A DNA stretch of 64,000 nt from Cristatella mucedo (Eukaryota > Bryozoa > Phylactolaemata > Cristatellidae), in contig WPIO01000049.1 in the NCBI GenBank assembly GCA_009760855.2, forward strand, positions 2,196,001 through 2,260,000, read 5' to 3'. The notes beneath the pieces are model-generated. The model searched no databases. It was not told where the DNA came from and was given only the letters and a program-made list of their open reading frames with translations. The translations under genes were made by a program, and so were the position numbers. Positions 42,845 through 54,665 of the stretch are shown here, piece by piece. Positions within the stretch are counted from its first letter, which is position 1; each line of letters begins with the position of its first letter.

Positions 42845-43135
42845 TTAATAATAACAATTAAATAAAACATTTAATATAGCGCCCTCGGAAAACCCAATCT
42901 CTTTCTAGGCCCTTTAACTTTGCTGCAAAGGGAACCCCGTCGAATGTCTAGTGGTAGCTCGACGTCATCAAACATAGCAGAGGTTAGAAGTGGCACGCCC
43001 AGGGTCAGCATGCAAACATGGTAAGCGGCAGCAGGCGCAGTGTCAGCACGCATTAGCACGCGCAGGACGAATCGCAGGGACCCACTAAATGCTGTTATGA
43101 ATAGATGCGTTTTTAGCTCCTTTGCAATAGCTCGC
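42845..43135 (-). mobile_element. LINE family A 3' UTR and tail
   Basis: (ATT)-like tail complement, GCGCCCTCGGAAAACCCAAT, then the UTR with CAGGGTCAGCATGCAAAC and CAGGGACCCACTAAATGCTG. Confidence 0.85.
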
Positions 43136-43248
43136 GTAAACGGCGAGCGCTCGCAGATGACGACGGCTGCGGCGGCTGCTGCTGCTGCGGCGGCGGCGGA
43201 AGCGCTGCAGGACGAGGTTTGCGGTGGCGGACTTCGTCCGCTCGGGAG

Positions 43249-43377
<129 letters not shown>

Positions 43378-43788
43378 TGGCTGCGAGTCGCTTCCTTTGG
43401 GGCGCTCGATGGCGCGCCTTTCGAGCGGCGGCGGCGTGGGCGAGCTGGCGGCTATAGCCTCGACGGGCGCGATAAAGCCGAGAATCGCTTGGGTAAAGAA
43501 AGCAGCCCTGGTCGCGGTCCTGCCAGGAGCTCGGTGTCAGAACTAATCTTCGCACGGCGTCTAAATAAGGTGAGGGATTAGTGTAGCGCAGCTCGCAGCG
43601 TCGCCGGCTGCCCGCCTCGGCGCCGCGGCGGATAGCGTCGCGGCGTCTCTGCCACCATTTTGCGGCGCGCTTCCGCTCGCCGGCGCTCGAGTAAGGACGA
43701 GAGGCGCTATTGAGAGTCGGCGCCAACGGAGCGATGCAGCACGCAGAGGATTTCCAAAAAAAAGGCCGCAATGCCCGCGCCACCCCCT
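43378..43788. other. CpG-rich stretch after CCG tract
   Basis: GC-rich, no supported gene. CpG density suggests a possible CpG island. Confidence 0.35.
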
Positions 43789-43892
43789 TTGCAGCAAATG
43801 TAAAGCGCCTAGAAAGAGATTGAGTTCTCTGAGGGCGCTTTATCAAGTGCATTATTATTATTATTAATATTATCATTATATTATTATTACTA
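43788..43892 (+). mobile_element. LINE family A terminal tail (best consensus)
   Basis: TTTGCAGCAAATGTAAAGCG, AGAGATTGAGTTCTCTGAGG, GCGCTTTATCAAGTGC then (ATT)n. Stems TAAAGCGCC/GGCGCTTTA and AGAGA/TCTCT pair perfectly. Confidence 0.85.
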
Positions 43893-44238
43893 CGAGCGCG
43901 TGAGAGCGAGGGCCGACAGGATGCGCACGCAGACCCGCCGCGCGATGAGCGTCGCGGCGTCGCGGCATCGCGGATGCGAACCGCGGCGCCGCGCGATGTG
44001 GCGGCGCGCTCGAGGCCGAGTGGCGAAGCGGGGGGGGGGGGGGGAGGAGGAGGCCTGCTGCGCGACGGCGCGTCGAGACTTCGAGCTTCGTCGCCTCGTT
44101 TTAGCGGATAAGCCAAAAGACAAATCGCTCCAAGTGCTCGGCTGCTCCGCGGCTAGACGGTGACGCGCGCGGGCGAAAGCGACGGACTAATCCACCCCTT
44201 GCGGCGCCGTGCCACCCCTCCACCGCGAGTGGAAACGA

Positions 44239-44331
44239 GCCCTGCTCCTCCTCTTCCTCCTCCTCCTCCTCCTCCTCCTCCTCCTCCTCCTCCTCCTCCT
44301 CCTCCTCCTCCTCCTCCTCCTCTTCCTCATC
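44239..44331. repeat. (CTC)n trinucleotide tract
   Basis: About 28 CTC units with a few TTC interruptions. Confidence 0.95.
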
Positions 44332-44784
44332 CCAGCTGAGAGGAGAACGCCTCAGACAAAGCTGCGCTGCGTGCCGAGAAAAATCAGCCAGCCCTACCCA
44401 ACGAGCGGAGAAAACCCGATGTCACCTGTGGGCAGAGGGCGGAGAAACCCGACGTCACCACCCCTCCGCATCGAGCGGACATACAACTCGCCTGCCCTCC
44501 GCGGTGAGCGGCGATGGTCTCCGAGGGGCGAGGCATAGCGAGGCGCCGCGTTGGCGCCGCCTCCACTCGCCACTGTTGACCAGCTGAGCTACCTCGGCCA
44601 GCAATTTTTCTCCCGGTCCACCCAAACGCGATTGAATCTCTAATAGTTGAAGCGAGAAGTTCCGTCGGTCCGTCCGCCCGTCCGTCACGCGGCAAGATGG
44701 CGACCAGTACTTCCAGGAGTAGCACGTAATAGACGTGTAATCCAACTATGGCTCAGCGAAACGAGAGCACAGGCAGCGAGCTCT

Positions 44785-44995
44785 AGTAATGAACTAAAGG
44801 CACGGTCTCCAACGGATTTGAGCGCGATTAGCTGTGTGGCCATGCGACTTGAGCGAGAAGCGCAGATGGTGCGACACCAGCCTGATTGGAAAGTAGTTCG
44901 GATAGTTATTCCGGTGCGAGGAAATGAAGGGACCTGAAAGTGAGCGGACTAAACCTCGAAATCGATGCGATGCTGCGGAACCAGTGCACACTTCC
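44785..44995 (-). mobile_element. LINE family A RT C-terminal fragment
   Basis: The - strand frame reads RFRGLVRSLSGPFISSHRNN, YFPIRLVSHHLRFSLKSHG and matches the end of the RT ORF. Flanks are cut. Confidence 0.7.
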
Positions 44996-45890
44996 GTTTC
45001 GTGCCCACCCGAGCATAAATCGTGGCTGGAGCAGACGCATGCGAGCTCGTTTACTCCTCGAGCCCGGCTTGCTTTGCATTAGTTTTGAACTTAGTAGTCA
45101 TTTGAAATTCTCCACTTACTTTAAAGCCAGCCGTCATTCGCAGCTGCCGGCGCTCTTGAATGGCGGCAGCACGCATGGACGCTCGGAATTATTTCTTGTA
45201 TAGGGAGTTGCCGCAGATAGCACGCACGCTTCGCCTAAGCACCAGACGCCTCGCGCTGCCGGCAGCTCTCTATCAGTAGCTTTCGCTGGTCCGCGAGCTC
45301 TTGTTCGAGGCGGAGGCGGAGGCCGCCTCGGTCACACTGGCTGTGCGAGGACAACGCGTGACGAGTGACGACGAGTGACGGAGACTCTCTCGGTCCATGT
45401 TATGAATGATATTCCATCATCCGTGGATCCTGAATTGCTATGGCTAAGAACTTGCGCGATAGAGAACTATGGCGAAAGTCGCATAAAACTTGACGCCATG
45501 CAATAGGCAGTCGTTCCGCATCTGGCATTGGAGTTTGAGCTGGTTTGAGCTCATGGCCACGGAGCCGTAATTTGGCCTCGTGGCCTCAATCAAACGCCTG
45601 TGGCCCTCCTTTGCTTTCGGATAGACTTAGATGTGCTACGGATAAGGACTCGTTTTGCTAAGCTGCTAGTGCTCATCATCAATTTTGCTCCGCTAAAGTC
45701 GCCACTAAAGGCTGCGGCGCGCATTTTTGCAGCACCCGCAAGTCGCTCGCCGCGATTCCAGATTCGCTCGACTCAGAGCGTTCGCCGCCGCCGGCAGGTC
45801 GTTCGTTCGCACACTGGCCGAGACAAGCGCAGTTACGTGCACTGTGCTTGCGGCCTCGTTCTGCAAGTACGTGAAAGACGCAAGGACCTA
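44996..45890. other. Unassigned stretch
   Basis: No recognisable gene or repeat. Small GTGACGA repeats occur at 45357-45380. Confidence 0.35.
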
Positions 45891-45894
45891 GTTT

Positions 45895-46078
45895 TTACTG
45901 GCACTGGGTCTCTCAGCCCAGGGTTAAGGTGCTCTCCCTTTAAGACCCCGTTCTTCTTGGCATCGAGACCTGCAATGGGCGATCTTTTATAGCTCACTGC
46001 AATGGGCGGTGGTGATAGACGATGAGGCTATTCTGTCGCCAAGCAAATGAAAATCAGCCAGACTTATTTTTGATTCAA
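45895..46078 (+). mobile_element. Diverged SINE
   Basis: AGCCCAGGGTTAAGGTGCTC head, GAGACCTGCAATGGGCGATC B-box region and GCGGTGGTGATAGACGATGA body. Confidence 0.7.
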
Positions 46079-46289
46079 TCAATCAATCTCCAAGTTTTAC
46101 TGATTACTGAGTATTAAGTAGAGTGTTGAGAGCAGTCACTATTATGAACATTAAGATGACAGTAGCTGGCGGCTCTTACCAACATCGTGCTCCGGAGTCG
46201 CTCCGGCGACGTGCCTGGATTGTGGATGTGGATCATTCTGTGGATCTGATCATGGATTGATCGTGATGATCCACGTGAGAGCAGATCAT

Positions 46290-46450
46290 TTTAGCCCAGA
46301 GGTAAGGTGCTCGCTCTTTACGAGCCAGATCGTAGGTTCGAGACCTGCAGTGGACGATCTTTCATTGCTCACTGCAAGCGGTGGCGATAGCCGATGAGGC
46401 TCTTTCGCCGCTGTACAAAACGAGGCAGAGTTAAATCAGCTAGCCTTGAC
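46290..46450 (+). mobile_element. tRNA-derived SINE, subfamily 2
   Basis: GAGGTAAGGTGCTCGCTCTT head, B box AGGTTCGAGACC, body CAAGCGGTGGCGATAGCC, tail TTAAATCAGCTAGCC. Confidence 0.85.
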
Positions 46451-46549
46451 TGTACCTTTAACGTAATGTTCTCTGACAGGGATCGAAGGACGTCCCCAGG
46501 GTAGAGGGGACTCTGGCTCCAACCCCCACACAATGGGGGGGCGGGGTAA

Positions 46550-46795
46550 CTATACCTCTTGTGTGTTTTGGAGAATCTAAATTCACCAGGTTTGGCTTCA
46601 ACTGCAGTGAGACACTTACATTTGGTGCAAAATTCGTCGGCAGCTAGGTTATTTGGTATGATGGCCCCAACTACCACATTGTACCAATACTCACTTATCT
46701 ACACTGGCCCGCGATCCAGCAGCCTATCTACTTCTAGGTTGTGCTTACTCAAAGCTCCATTAATTATCTTGCACCGGATAACCCATCTCATAAGC
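46550..46795 (+). mobile_element. LINE RT fragment
   Basis: Sense frame with AVRHLHLVQNSSAARLF and, later, RSSSLSTSRLCLLKAPLI, a decayed RT tail like those at 33.4 kb. Confidence 0.6.
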
Positions 46796-46834
46796 ATGTT
46801 CCTAAGCCTTTGCATCGTAGCACCCGCTTCCCTG

Positions 46835-47070
46835 ACTGTAAGCTGACGCTGAGACACCGAGCTCGCGCCGTTACACAAACGACTGAAGGCAGACATCGAA
46901 GGGGCTTCAACACTGGTGTATTCCGTCAACGCTAGCAGCATTACACCACACAGCCGTTCTCCCCTCCGTCCTGTTTCCCACTGCCTTCTCCAGACCTGGC
47001 AATGTTTCACCCTTGTAAAACATCAACTAATTCAACCATATTCCCATATAGCCCGTAAACCGATAGAACC
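46835..47070 (-). repeat. Direct repeat copy 1 (ORF1-like 5' segment)
   Basis: About 235 bp matching 49275-49515 in the same orientation. The shared - strand peptide contains TSVEAPSMSAFSRLC. Confidence 0.75.
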
Positions 47071-47074
47071 ATAA

Positions 47075-47160
47075 ATAATAATAATAACGCACTTGATAAA
47101 GCTCCCTCAGAGAACTCAATCACTCTAGGCGCTTTACATTTGCTACAAAGGAGAATACCA
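47075..47160 (-). mobile_element. LINE family A terminal tail
   Basis: (ATT)n complement, GCACTTGATAAAGCTCCCTC and GGCGCTTTACATTTGCTACA. Confidence 0.8.
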
Positions 47161-47394
47161 CCATAAGCCATAAAACCACATCCCGTAATTTCAAGATCAC
47201 AATTTTCAGCAGTAATATACTTAAGAAGCATAGCACCATACAAGGGAAAACACTTCACAACACTTCAGCACCTTCACAGTCCAGCAACCACCGCTAACGT
47301 GACCGGCACTTAAGAGAAATCCCATTCGCCCTGATCCATAGATCACAATTCCAGCAGCAACATTAAACTGCTGTCCCAACAGGCATGCTACCTT

Positions 47395-49400
47395 ACAGCC
47401 GCTCGAACGAGGCGCGCTGGAGTATGTGGGCATTTAGCAACCATAAGGCTGTTTAAGCCGCCAGCCTCTTTGCACAGCTGGGGTATTGCTACTAGTCTTT
47501 CCCCGTAGCCAGGGGTTAGGTGCATGTCTTCTTTTTCTGCCACACGCCGCTTAGCAAGTGTCTCGCCCGCCTTCTTAGGGGTAGCATAGCAGTTTTCTGC
47601 CGACGCCAGTTTGCCCCTACCGTCGTCTTCTCCGGAACCATTGGCACCGACTCGCTGGCCGCAGGCGCTGTCTGACTCTCCACCGGAAAAGAGGCTACAG
47701 CGTCCTGCAGAGAGCCGGCGCAAGCGGCAGATGCGGCACATGACAGAACCGCGGAAGTAGTGTCCAAAGAGGCGGTGGCGTCCGCCATAGAGGTGGTGGC
47801 GTCCACCATAGAGGTGGCAATGTGAGCCATAGAGGTGGTAGAGTGCGCCATAGAGGTGGCAGTGTGCGCCAGAGATGCGGCGGCGTTCACCAAAGTTGGA
47901 GACTACTGTTTTTTTCATCTAGCATGAAACTAGGTGACTGCTGCTCGGAGCAGGCATGTGATAGAACGTCTTTTTCTAACCAGCTGGCTATGTATGACAC
48001 CAGCTTTCCCGCATCGCCGAGCCAGACTTCTTTCTGCCGTGCCACCAGTCTCTGATGCGGAACTAGTCTGTGCCACCGCATGGGGCTCGAAGGCATTCGC
48101 TCTAACACCGGCCGCTGTCTCGTTATTCTCAGCTGTCGTCTTCCATACAGTAACCGATGATGCCTTGCGTGTCACCCGAGAGGCAGGTGCATCGAGCCTT
48201 CTCTCGTGCCAACCTGTCTCGCAGGTCAACGGCACCGAGGCAGTTCAGCTCGCCTCGAAGCTTCGCCTTCGAAGCTCCTTTGGCCTAAGCTGCCTCACAG
48301 CCCCATCGGCTCGTTGCAACCCAACGGCAGCACGTCGCAGCAAGTCACCACACATTCTTGCACCGAGTCGCTGATCGTCTCCACCCGTAGCTTAGTCGCC
48401 GCGAGTTTCTGCCGCTTATACTCCTTCACTTCCGGCCGCTCAGGAAGCAAATCTCGCGCCGGCTAGACGGGCGTCACGCTAGCGTCTTCGGCGGGCGCAT
48501 GGTGCACCTCCACAGGCGGCGCTGGCACCTCAATCACCTCTCTGCCCTGCACCGCCTCTCTTTCGTAAGCATCCGCCTCGCTGCAGTCAGCCTCAGTCGC
48601 GCTAATGGGCGCCGCTTCTTCGTGATCTGCCGTCGTCTCTGCAGGTTCTGCCACCGCCTCTGCGGGCTTTGCCGTCGCAGCCGCTCTGTCCTGTCGGGCG
48701 CTGCCGCCCTGTCCTGGGCCGCCTCTTCGGTCTGCCCAGCCTCTCTGTTGGACATGAGCGCCCCGCCGCTGACTGCCACCTCTCAGAGTGCCGTCGCCTC
48801 GTGGCACACCATCGGCACCTGGCAAGCCATTACAGCCTGGATTGCCGTTGCCACGTGTCACACGGTGGCAGCCTGGTAAACCTTTGTCGCCCGGCACACC
48901 AACGGTGATAGCTGTTGCCACTTCTTGTCGCTCCTATCAAACCCCCCACAATCCAACCGGCTTTTATCAGGTCTCGCGTGCGTCCGAAGCCGCGCTCTGC
49001 CTTCCAGGCCGGCAAATGCAACCACCAATACCACCGGGAGCTTTACATAGTCTTTCCAGACCTCTGGTGGTATGCGCTTATGTGTTAATGTTTTAGTGAA
49101 GGCATCTCCTTCCAGGAAGGCAGGTTTAAATTTGTGCATGTTTGGTCGGTTGACACCGCAAAAATTGAGCCTCCGCTCTAAGTCAAGCATCTAACTCACG
49201 ACATCCTCGTCGCCGTAAAAGTACTCAAGCAACAATGCTGTAGGCCACCGTTGCTGCCGACATTGCCGAAATAGCTTGTAAGCTGACATTCTGACACCAA
49301 GCGCGCGCCGGTACACAAATGACTAAAGGCAGACACTAATGGGGCTTCAACACTTGTGAATTCCATCAATGCTCGCAGCATTACACTACAACGTCATTCT
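47395..49400 (-). pseudogene. ORF1/gag-like decayed reading frame of a retroelement
   Basis: Several overlapping - strand frames (49381-49196, 49190-48858, 48921-48463, 48235-47930, 47893-47516) form a chain split by stops and frameshifts. The chain includes LNFCGVNRPNMHKFKPAFLE, then PPEVWKDYVKLP, an Ala/Glu-rich stretch near 48700-48500, and an imperfect 7-residue repeat (MADATTS-like). Position beside LINE pieces and the repeated 5' segment suggest an ORF1 or gag product, but I recognise no defining domain. It could instead be a decayed host gene. Confidence 0.35.
47762..47875. repeat. 21-bp minisatellite
   Basis: About five copies of CATAGAGGTGGTGGCGTCCAC-like 21-mers (last base varies), encoding on the - strand a seven-residue repeat. 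Confidence 0.85.
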
Positions 49401-49515
49401 CCCCTCCGTCCTGTTTCCCACGGCCTGCTCCAGTCCCGGCAATGACTCACACTTGTAAAACTTCAGCTCATTCAACCATAATCCCATATAACCCATAATC
49501 CGACAATAAACCATA
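49275..49515 (-). repeat. Direct repeat copy 2 (ORF1-like 5' segment)
   Basis: Matches 46835-47070. The shared sequence includes TCTCCCCTCCGTCCTGTTTC and ATTCAACCATA. Confidence 0.75.
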
Positions 49516-49824
49516 AAACCGCAGTCATTTAGCCCTGCCGCTCATCAGCCAAATTTGTTTGGAGATTCTTACCCTTGGTTCATTTGGTGTCGGCTCACGT
49601 GACCACACAATCTGACTTGAGCTTTAAAAAATAAAAGTAGGATTCTCATTCGCTGTTTCCACTCACTTTTTCTGTCCTTGTGAACTGCCGTGACCAGAAA
49701 GAGACAAGTTATCCGTAATCGTTATGCAAATACCTTTATATCGCTATTATTTTTTATTATTATTATTATTTCTGTGTGCTGAAGTTGAGCATTGAATCAC
49801 TTATCAACTGACTTACTTCCTGTC

Positions 49825-49910
49825 TATCATACGTAAAGACTTTAGAAAGAGGTTAAGCTCTCTAAAAGTAACAATAAAGATTTTCATTTTTTATTACTAC
49901 CATTGTTTTT
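49825..49910 (+). mobile_element. Degenerate LINE family A tail
   Basis: ACGTAAAGACTTTAGAAAGA and TAAGCTCTCTAAAAG keep the stem-loop layout, followed by TTATTACTACC. Confidence 0.45.
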
Positions 49911-50130
49911 ATTACACTGCAGTCGCCAGTCTTCGGAACTCACGAGGTGCACAACCGCTGGGCAGTGAAAGTGAAGGTTAGCTACGATTCGGTCAGCCAT
50001 TTTGATGGGTGCTCGCTCGGCCGTTCGTCCGCGAATTCTGTCTCCCACTCCAAAATAATCTAATGATTAGTGAAGATGGATGGATTTGTCTTGTTAAATA
50101 ATCATCAAAAGATGATGATCATCTTATCTC

Positions 50131-50158
50131 GTGCTGCTGCTGCTGCTGCTGCTGCTGC
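50131..50158. repeat. (TGC)9 microsatellite
   Basis: Nine TGC/CTG units. Confidence 0.95.
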
Positions 50159-51767
50159 ACAACCTGACGGAACCTCTCCTGGTGTTCTTCGCTCGTGCGT
50201 CTAACGCTCACTTCTATTGCTTTCTTCTGTCTGAATCAGTTTCTGCTTGTTGTCCATTTCTCTTTGTCGAGCGAGAAAAGGTCTGCTGGCCATGCGTATG
50301 TGCACAGCACTTGTCGCAGGCTTTGAGCATGGCGTCGATTGGCAAGCGCTCCGCTATAGCCACGCCCACTCAGCTCTTGTATTGTACTTGCTTCGGGTGA
50401 CACTGTTCGGCCCGCGAAAGTGCTCAGTCTCAGCAAAGAGTGTTCGACCGCCAATACCTCCGATGCTCTGGAATGTGAGATAATAAGGAAGCATATCCGG
50501 CAAGCGACGACGCTCCGTAATCGCTCTAGCGCTCAGCCGAGCTACAGCTGTGCTCAGGCCGCTTCAGCTCAACGAGTGCGAAACCTCTGACTGTACCGGT
50601 TCAGCGCTCTCGCCGATCGCCTACGCCGTCCAGGCACTTCCGCCGACTTTGCGGTGTCAGACGCTCGCCGCCAGCTGCCCGCGGCGCAATCGAGCATCTG
50701 CAGCAAAGCGCCGCCAGAGGGCAGCAGCGCCCTCGGCGCCCTCCCTCCCGCTCGTTGGGCGGCCGCGTGCTCTATCTAGTTCCAGTCGGTCGCAGGCGTG
50801 AGGTAGCAGCTCTCGCACTGACCTCACACTGACCCCGCCGCTTTTCCTTCGGCTTTCATCTCGAATGAATGCGCGGTGAGCCGCAGCAAGCAGCAGCAGC
50901 GCCGCAGCTCGCGAGGCGAAACTAAGCGACGCGCCCTCTCTCTCCTCTCTCTCTCTCGCTCTTGCCTCTCGCTCTGACCTTTCGGAGGACGACGAGTATG
51001 AGACGACGGCTGCAGACTGACGCCCCGCTACGGCGCTCAGCCTTCGGAAGCAAAGCCGCCGGGCAAAGCTGCCCGGACTGGCGGCGGCTTTGCGGAGCAA
51101 GCGGCACGCCCACCCGCCTCGAACCGGCGTGGAGCGCCGGGCATCGCCGGCGGCGGCCGCTATAGCCTGCGCCGGAAGGCGCGGTTCGGAGGCGGCAGCG
51201 GCTCCTTTGATCTTCGAATCGGGGTGACGTGGCCAGGGCGGCCTCATTTATGAGAACGGGTCGCGCGCTCGCTACAACGCCGGTGGGTGAAAAATGGCCG
51301 ACTGCAGCCTGCGTCGGGGGCGGCGGCGGCTGCTGCGCTCCGTCACTCGCCGAAGCGAGCGACAGGCCGCCGATGGGGGGAGTAGAGGGGGGAGTAAAGG
51401 GTAAGGGGTCAGGCGCGGGACGAGCGAGGCGACGCACGGGGGGGGGGACGAAGCGGGCTCGGTTCCCCTGCAGGAGGGCCGAGACGTCGCGGTCGATGGG
51501 CTCCGGCCACTGGGTACCGACATAGTGGTCCCGCCGGCTGCCCCGTCGCCGCCTGCCGGGCTCGGCTCCGCAAGGTCACCTCGGCGCCTTGCGCAAACGC
51601 CGAGGCGCGAGTCCTCGTTGCCGACGGCAGCAGCGACGGCGGCGCGGAAGAGGCTAAAGGGCTGCTCCGCCGCCGCCGCCACCGCCGCCGTAGCCTCATG
51701 GCTGCCCTTCGTCGGCGCGCGAGTCCTCCTTCGGCAACGCTAAGTCCGCGCAAGCACCGCCCCTCAC
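50159..51767. other. GC-rich stretch downstream of the 51.8-53.2 kb exon
   Basis: Long frames occur in several registers as expected for GC-rich DNA. I cannot identify a second exon of the - strand gene here. Confidence 0.4.
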
Positions 51768-53153
51768 TTCCGTGAGCAGCTGCTCCCGGCGACGCTCCAT
51801 GTGCAGCAGGCGTGCTCTCCGGTCACGGCTGCGCGCCTCGCTGTCGGCTTGCTCCGGCGGCTGCGGCTGCCGCGCGTCGTCGCCGTCGTCGCCGCAACTC
51901 CGCCGTCCGCCATCCAGGCCGCTCGAGTCGTCCAAGTGCGTCAGGCTGCTGGTGCGCCGGTGACGGTGCGCCGCCGCCGCGGCTGCCGTGGGCGCTACCG
52001 CGGCAGCTGCGGCGCCCGAAGCCGGCGGCGGCTGATGATGCTTGAGGCTGGCGCTGCGCTTCACACGCGCCTCGATCGCCGACCGCAGCTCGTGGGCCAG
52101 CTCGTGGGACGAAATCGGTTCGCGAGGGGATAGCGGAGACAGCAGTGGCCCCGGCGAGGCCGAGCCGGTCTTCGCGGGTGCGCCGCCGCCGTTGGCGGCC
52201 GCGGGCGCGACGCTGTTGGCCTTCTGGCTTAGCTGCTCGACGGTGGAAATGATGTTTGCCAGCTCTTTATCGATGCCGGCCAGCGCTTGCGCACAGCCCG
52301 GCCGCATCCGTTGCGTAACGGACGCGCTGCCGCCGCTGCACCTGCCGTCGGCTGTCGGGGAGCTCGCCACTGCCGTCCCGCCGCCGGCGCCGCCCGTGAG
52401 CTTACCGATTGCGATCGCAGCGGCCGCCTTCGCGCCGCCGCGGAGAGGCAGGCTTCGCGGCGGCGGAGCGGGGGCACGCGCGGCAGCCGAGTGTCGCGCC
52501 GCCGCAGACGCCGCCGCCGCCGGAACGCCGAAGTTGTCGTCGACGGTCGAAGGAGCGGAGCGATACTTAAGCGAAGCGTTGTTGTTGTCGCTATTGCCAC
52601 GAGGCATGCCTCCGCTGTCTCGAGCGACGAGAGCGGAAGGAAGAGGCGGCGGCGGAGGCGGCGGAGGCGGAGGCGGTCCGCCGCCGTTGCAAGTCGGCTT
52701 GGCCGAGCCGAGTAGCGGCGCCGCGTCCTCCCTGTAGCCGGCGGCGGCAGAGCACTCGACGCTCTTGCGCGCTCCGTGAACCGCCGCCTTCGCGGTCGCG
52801 TCGCCGGTGCTGAAATACGGCAGCGAGTCGTGGAATTCATCGCGGCCGTCATCGTAGCCGTCGACGGAGCTGCCGGCACCGCTGCAGCCGGCTAGCGACG
52901 ACCTCTTCGCGCGCGCGTCTCCCGTCGATCGCCCCAACGTGGATAGGCGACGCGGCGGCGGCGGCGGCGGCGCCGCGGCAGGGGCCGCCGCCGCGCCTCC
53001 ACTGCCAGCCGATTTCTCGCCGCCGCCGCCGTTGAAGTAGGAGAGCGCACTTCCCATGTTCAGCGCAAGCCCCTCGGAGCGGCGACGCGCGTCCGCCGGC
53101 GGCGCGAGCCACTGGCAGCCATAGTCTGCCGCCGAGCGCGCGCCGACGCTCAT
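51768..53153 (-). CDS. Ala/Pro/Ser-rich protein, probable first coding exon
   Basis: A 462-codon - strand frame from ATG at 53153, or from a second ATG at 53057 giving MGSALSYF, which fits an N-myristoylation consensus. It runs to a plausible GTGAGG donor at 51767; if unspliced it would stop near 51696. It contains low-complexity Pro runs (P12 near 52660), acidic and Ser clusters, a more ordinary segment IDKELANIISTVEQLSQKAN (about 52285-52225), the segment SSHELAHELRSAIEARVKR (about 52115) and a charged helix RLLHMERRREQLLTE at the end. No known domain is recognised. Coherent Asp/Glu/Asn use argues that it is coding. The GC-rich setting alone can also create long frames, so moderate confidence only. 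A cytoskeletal or scaffold role would be speculation. Confidence 0.5.
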
Positions 53154-54100
53154 CTACCTCCCGGCTGGCACGCTGTCACCGAGGAATGATAAGGCGATTC
53201 CCGGTAATAGATGGCGCACGGCCCGGTTGCCCAGCGCCCCGGCGGTATCGCTGGCGCCAGGCGCAGCAGCGGCGGTGGCGGGCCGGGGCTGCCGGGGCTG
53301 CCAGGGCGGCCCGTCCCGCCGCGGACGATCGGCGAGCGACGATCGAGGCGGACGCTGGCGATCGCGGCCCTCTCTGCGGCGGCGGCGCAGCGTCGGCTGG
53401 TTCGAGCAGACGACTTCCACAAATGAATGGTGGCGCGCTCGACGCATTTCTTTATGCCGGCAGGTTTGAACAGGCGCGGCGGTTGATGTAATTGGACTCC
53501 GGCGCGCCTGACTGAGCGCTCTCCCTGGCGGCGCCGCCGGAGTCGGTCGCGGCCTCGCCGACGGCGGCGGCAGCGGCGCTCTGGCTCCTCCCCCTCGGCC
53601 GCTCCCAATCCGCCGCCCACGCCCCCTACCTCACTACCTACGTCTGCGCTCGGAGAGAGGACTTCGCTCCGTCGCCAGGCGTGCGTGCACTAAGCTCACC
53701 GGCGGCCGCAAAACGGGATTAGCTCGCTCGCCCATTCCGGCGGCCGAGCCGCTCACGCGCCGGAAACAGAAGCGGCAGCGAGGCTTTCCGGCGCCCGGCC
53801 CCCGGCGTCGACGAGAGCCAGCGCCTCCTTCAGCGGCGCGTCCGCGAAGAAGGCGGCGCGTCCGCGAAGAAGGCGGCGCTGAGATGGGAAAACGCACGTG
53901 CGCTCGTGGCGTCAGGAAAGGACGAAATACATCTCTTAGCAATTTCCGTAGGCTGGAAGGGATGCAGTTAGAAAGGATGCACACCGATCGATCAGCAATC
54001 ACGGCCTCCTGCGAAATGGCGGCTCGCATTAGCAGACGAAGACGATTCTCGCACCATTTGCTATGCTATAATGCCGGAAGTGTTTGTTTAGCTCCACTTT
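53154..54100 (-). promoter_or_regulatory. CpG-island-like region upstream of the - strand exon
   Basis: Very GC- and CpG-rich. It includes a 22-bp direct duplication (GCGGCGCGTCCGCGAAGAAG) at 53837-53880. It is likely promoter/5' UTR of the - strand gene, with no clear TATA box. Confidence 0.35.
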
Positions 54101-54584
54101 AAATCCCTTTTAACTCAGGAATACCGCTATCTTAATCGTCAGAGTGACGCGCGAGTGGGGGTAGGGAGGGTGGACCGGCGGGCCCTGGCGCCCACCCCAT
54201 CCACTTGGACGGACTACAACGGCCTAGTCGAGAGCCTCGGCCACGCGACTCGCCACTTCGCCTTTCTTCCCACCATTGGCAGCCTGTAGAAAGGTCAAGG
54301 TCTGACCCCCGTCGCTAGCATAATGATGCTTCACCTCTGGTGGACGATACTGCAAAGCGACCGCGGACGGAGGAGTAGGAGAGCGGTTATGCGGTGAGAT
54401 GCCCACCAATAGGGGAGGGGAGGCAGGACAGTTTAATTACAGATCGGCGAGCTCGAGCCGAGAGATAAAGGGAGCTAAACGTGAATGGTCGGAAGTGAAT
54501 GGCTACGGTCAGTGCGCTCGCTGGAGGGAAGCTATTGCAAGTTTCGGAGAGAAACGGTGGCGGTTACGCCCTTCACGACCAAAG

Positions 54585-54665
54585 ATAATAATAATAATAA
54601 TAATAATGCACTTGATTAAGCGCCCTCGGAGAATTCAATCTCTTCCTAGGCGCTTTACATTTGAA
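54585..54665 (-). mobile_element. LINE family A terminal tail
   Basis: (ATA)n tail complement, GCACTTGATTAAGCGCCCTC and TCTAGGCGCTTTACATTTG-like core. Confidence 0.8.

Noticed and set aside
48463-48921. Collagen-like Gly-X-Y stretch on the - strand
   Set aside because: Only a short irregular run in one frame, and an overlapping frame reads the ORF1-like chain equally well.
50657-51682. Long - strand frames downstream of the 51.8-53.2 kb exon
   Set aside because: Overlapping frames in all registers in GC-rich DNA. No splice-consistent continuation could be chosen.
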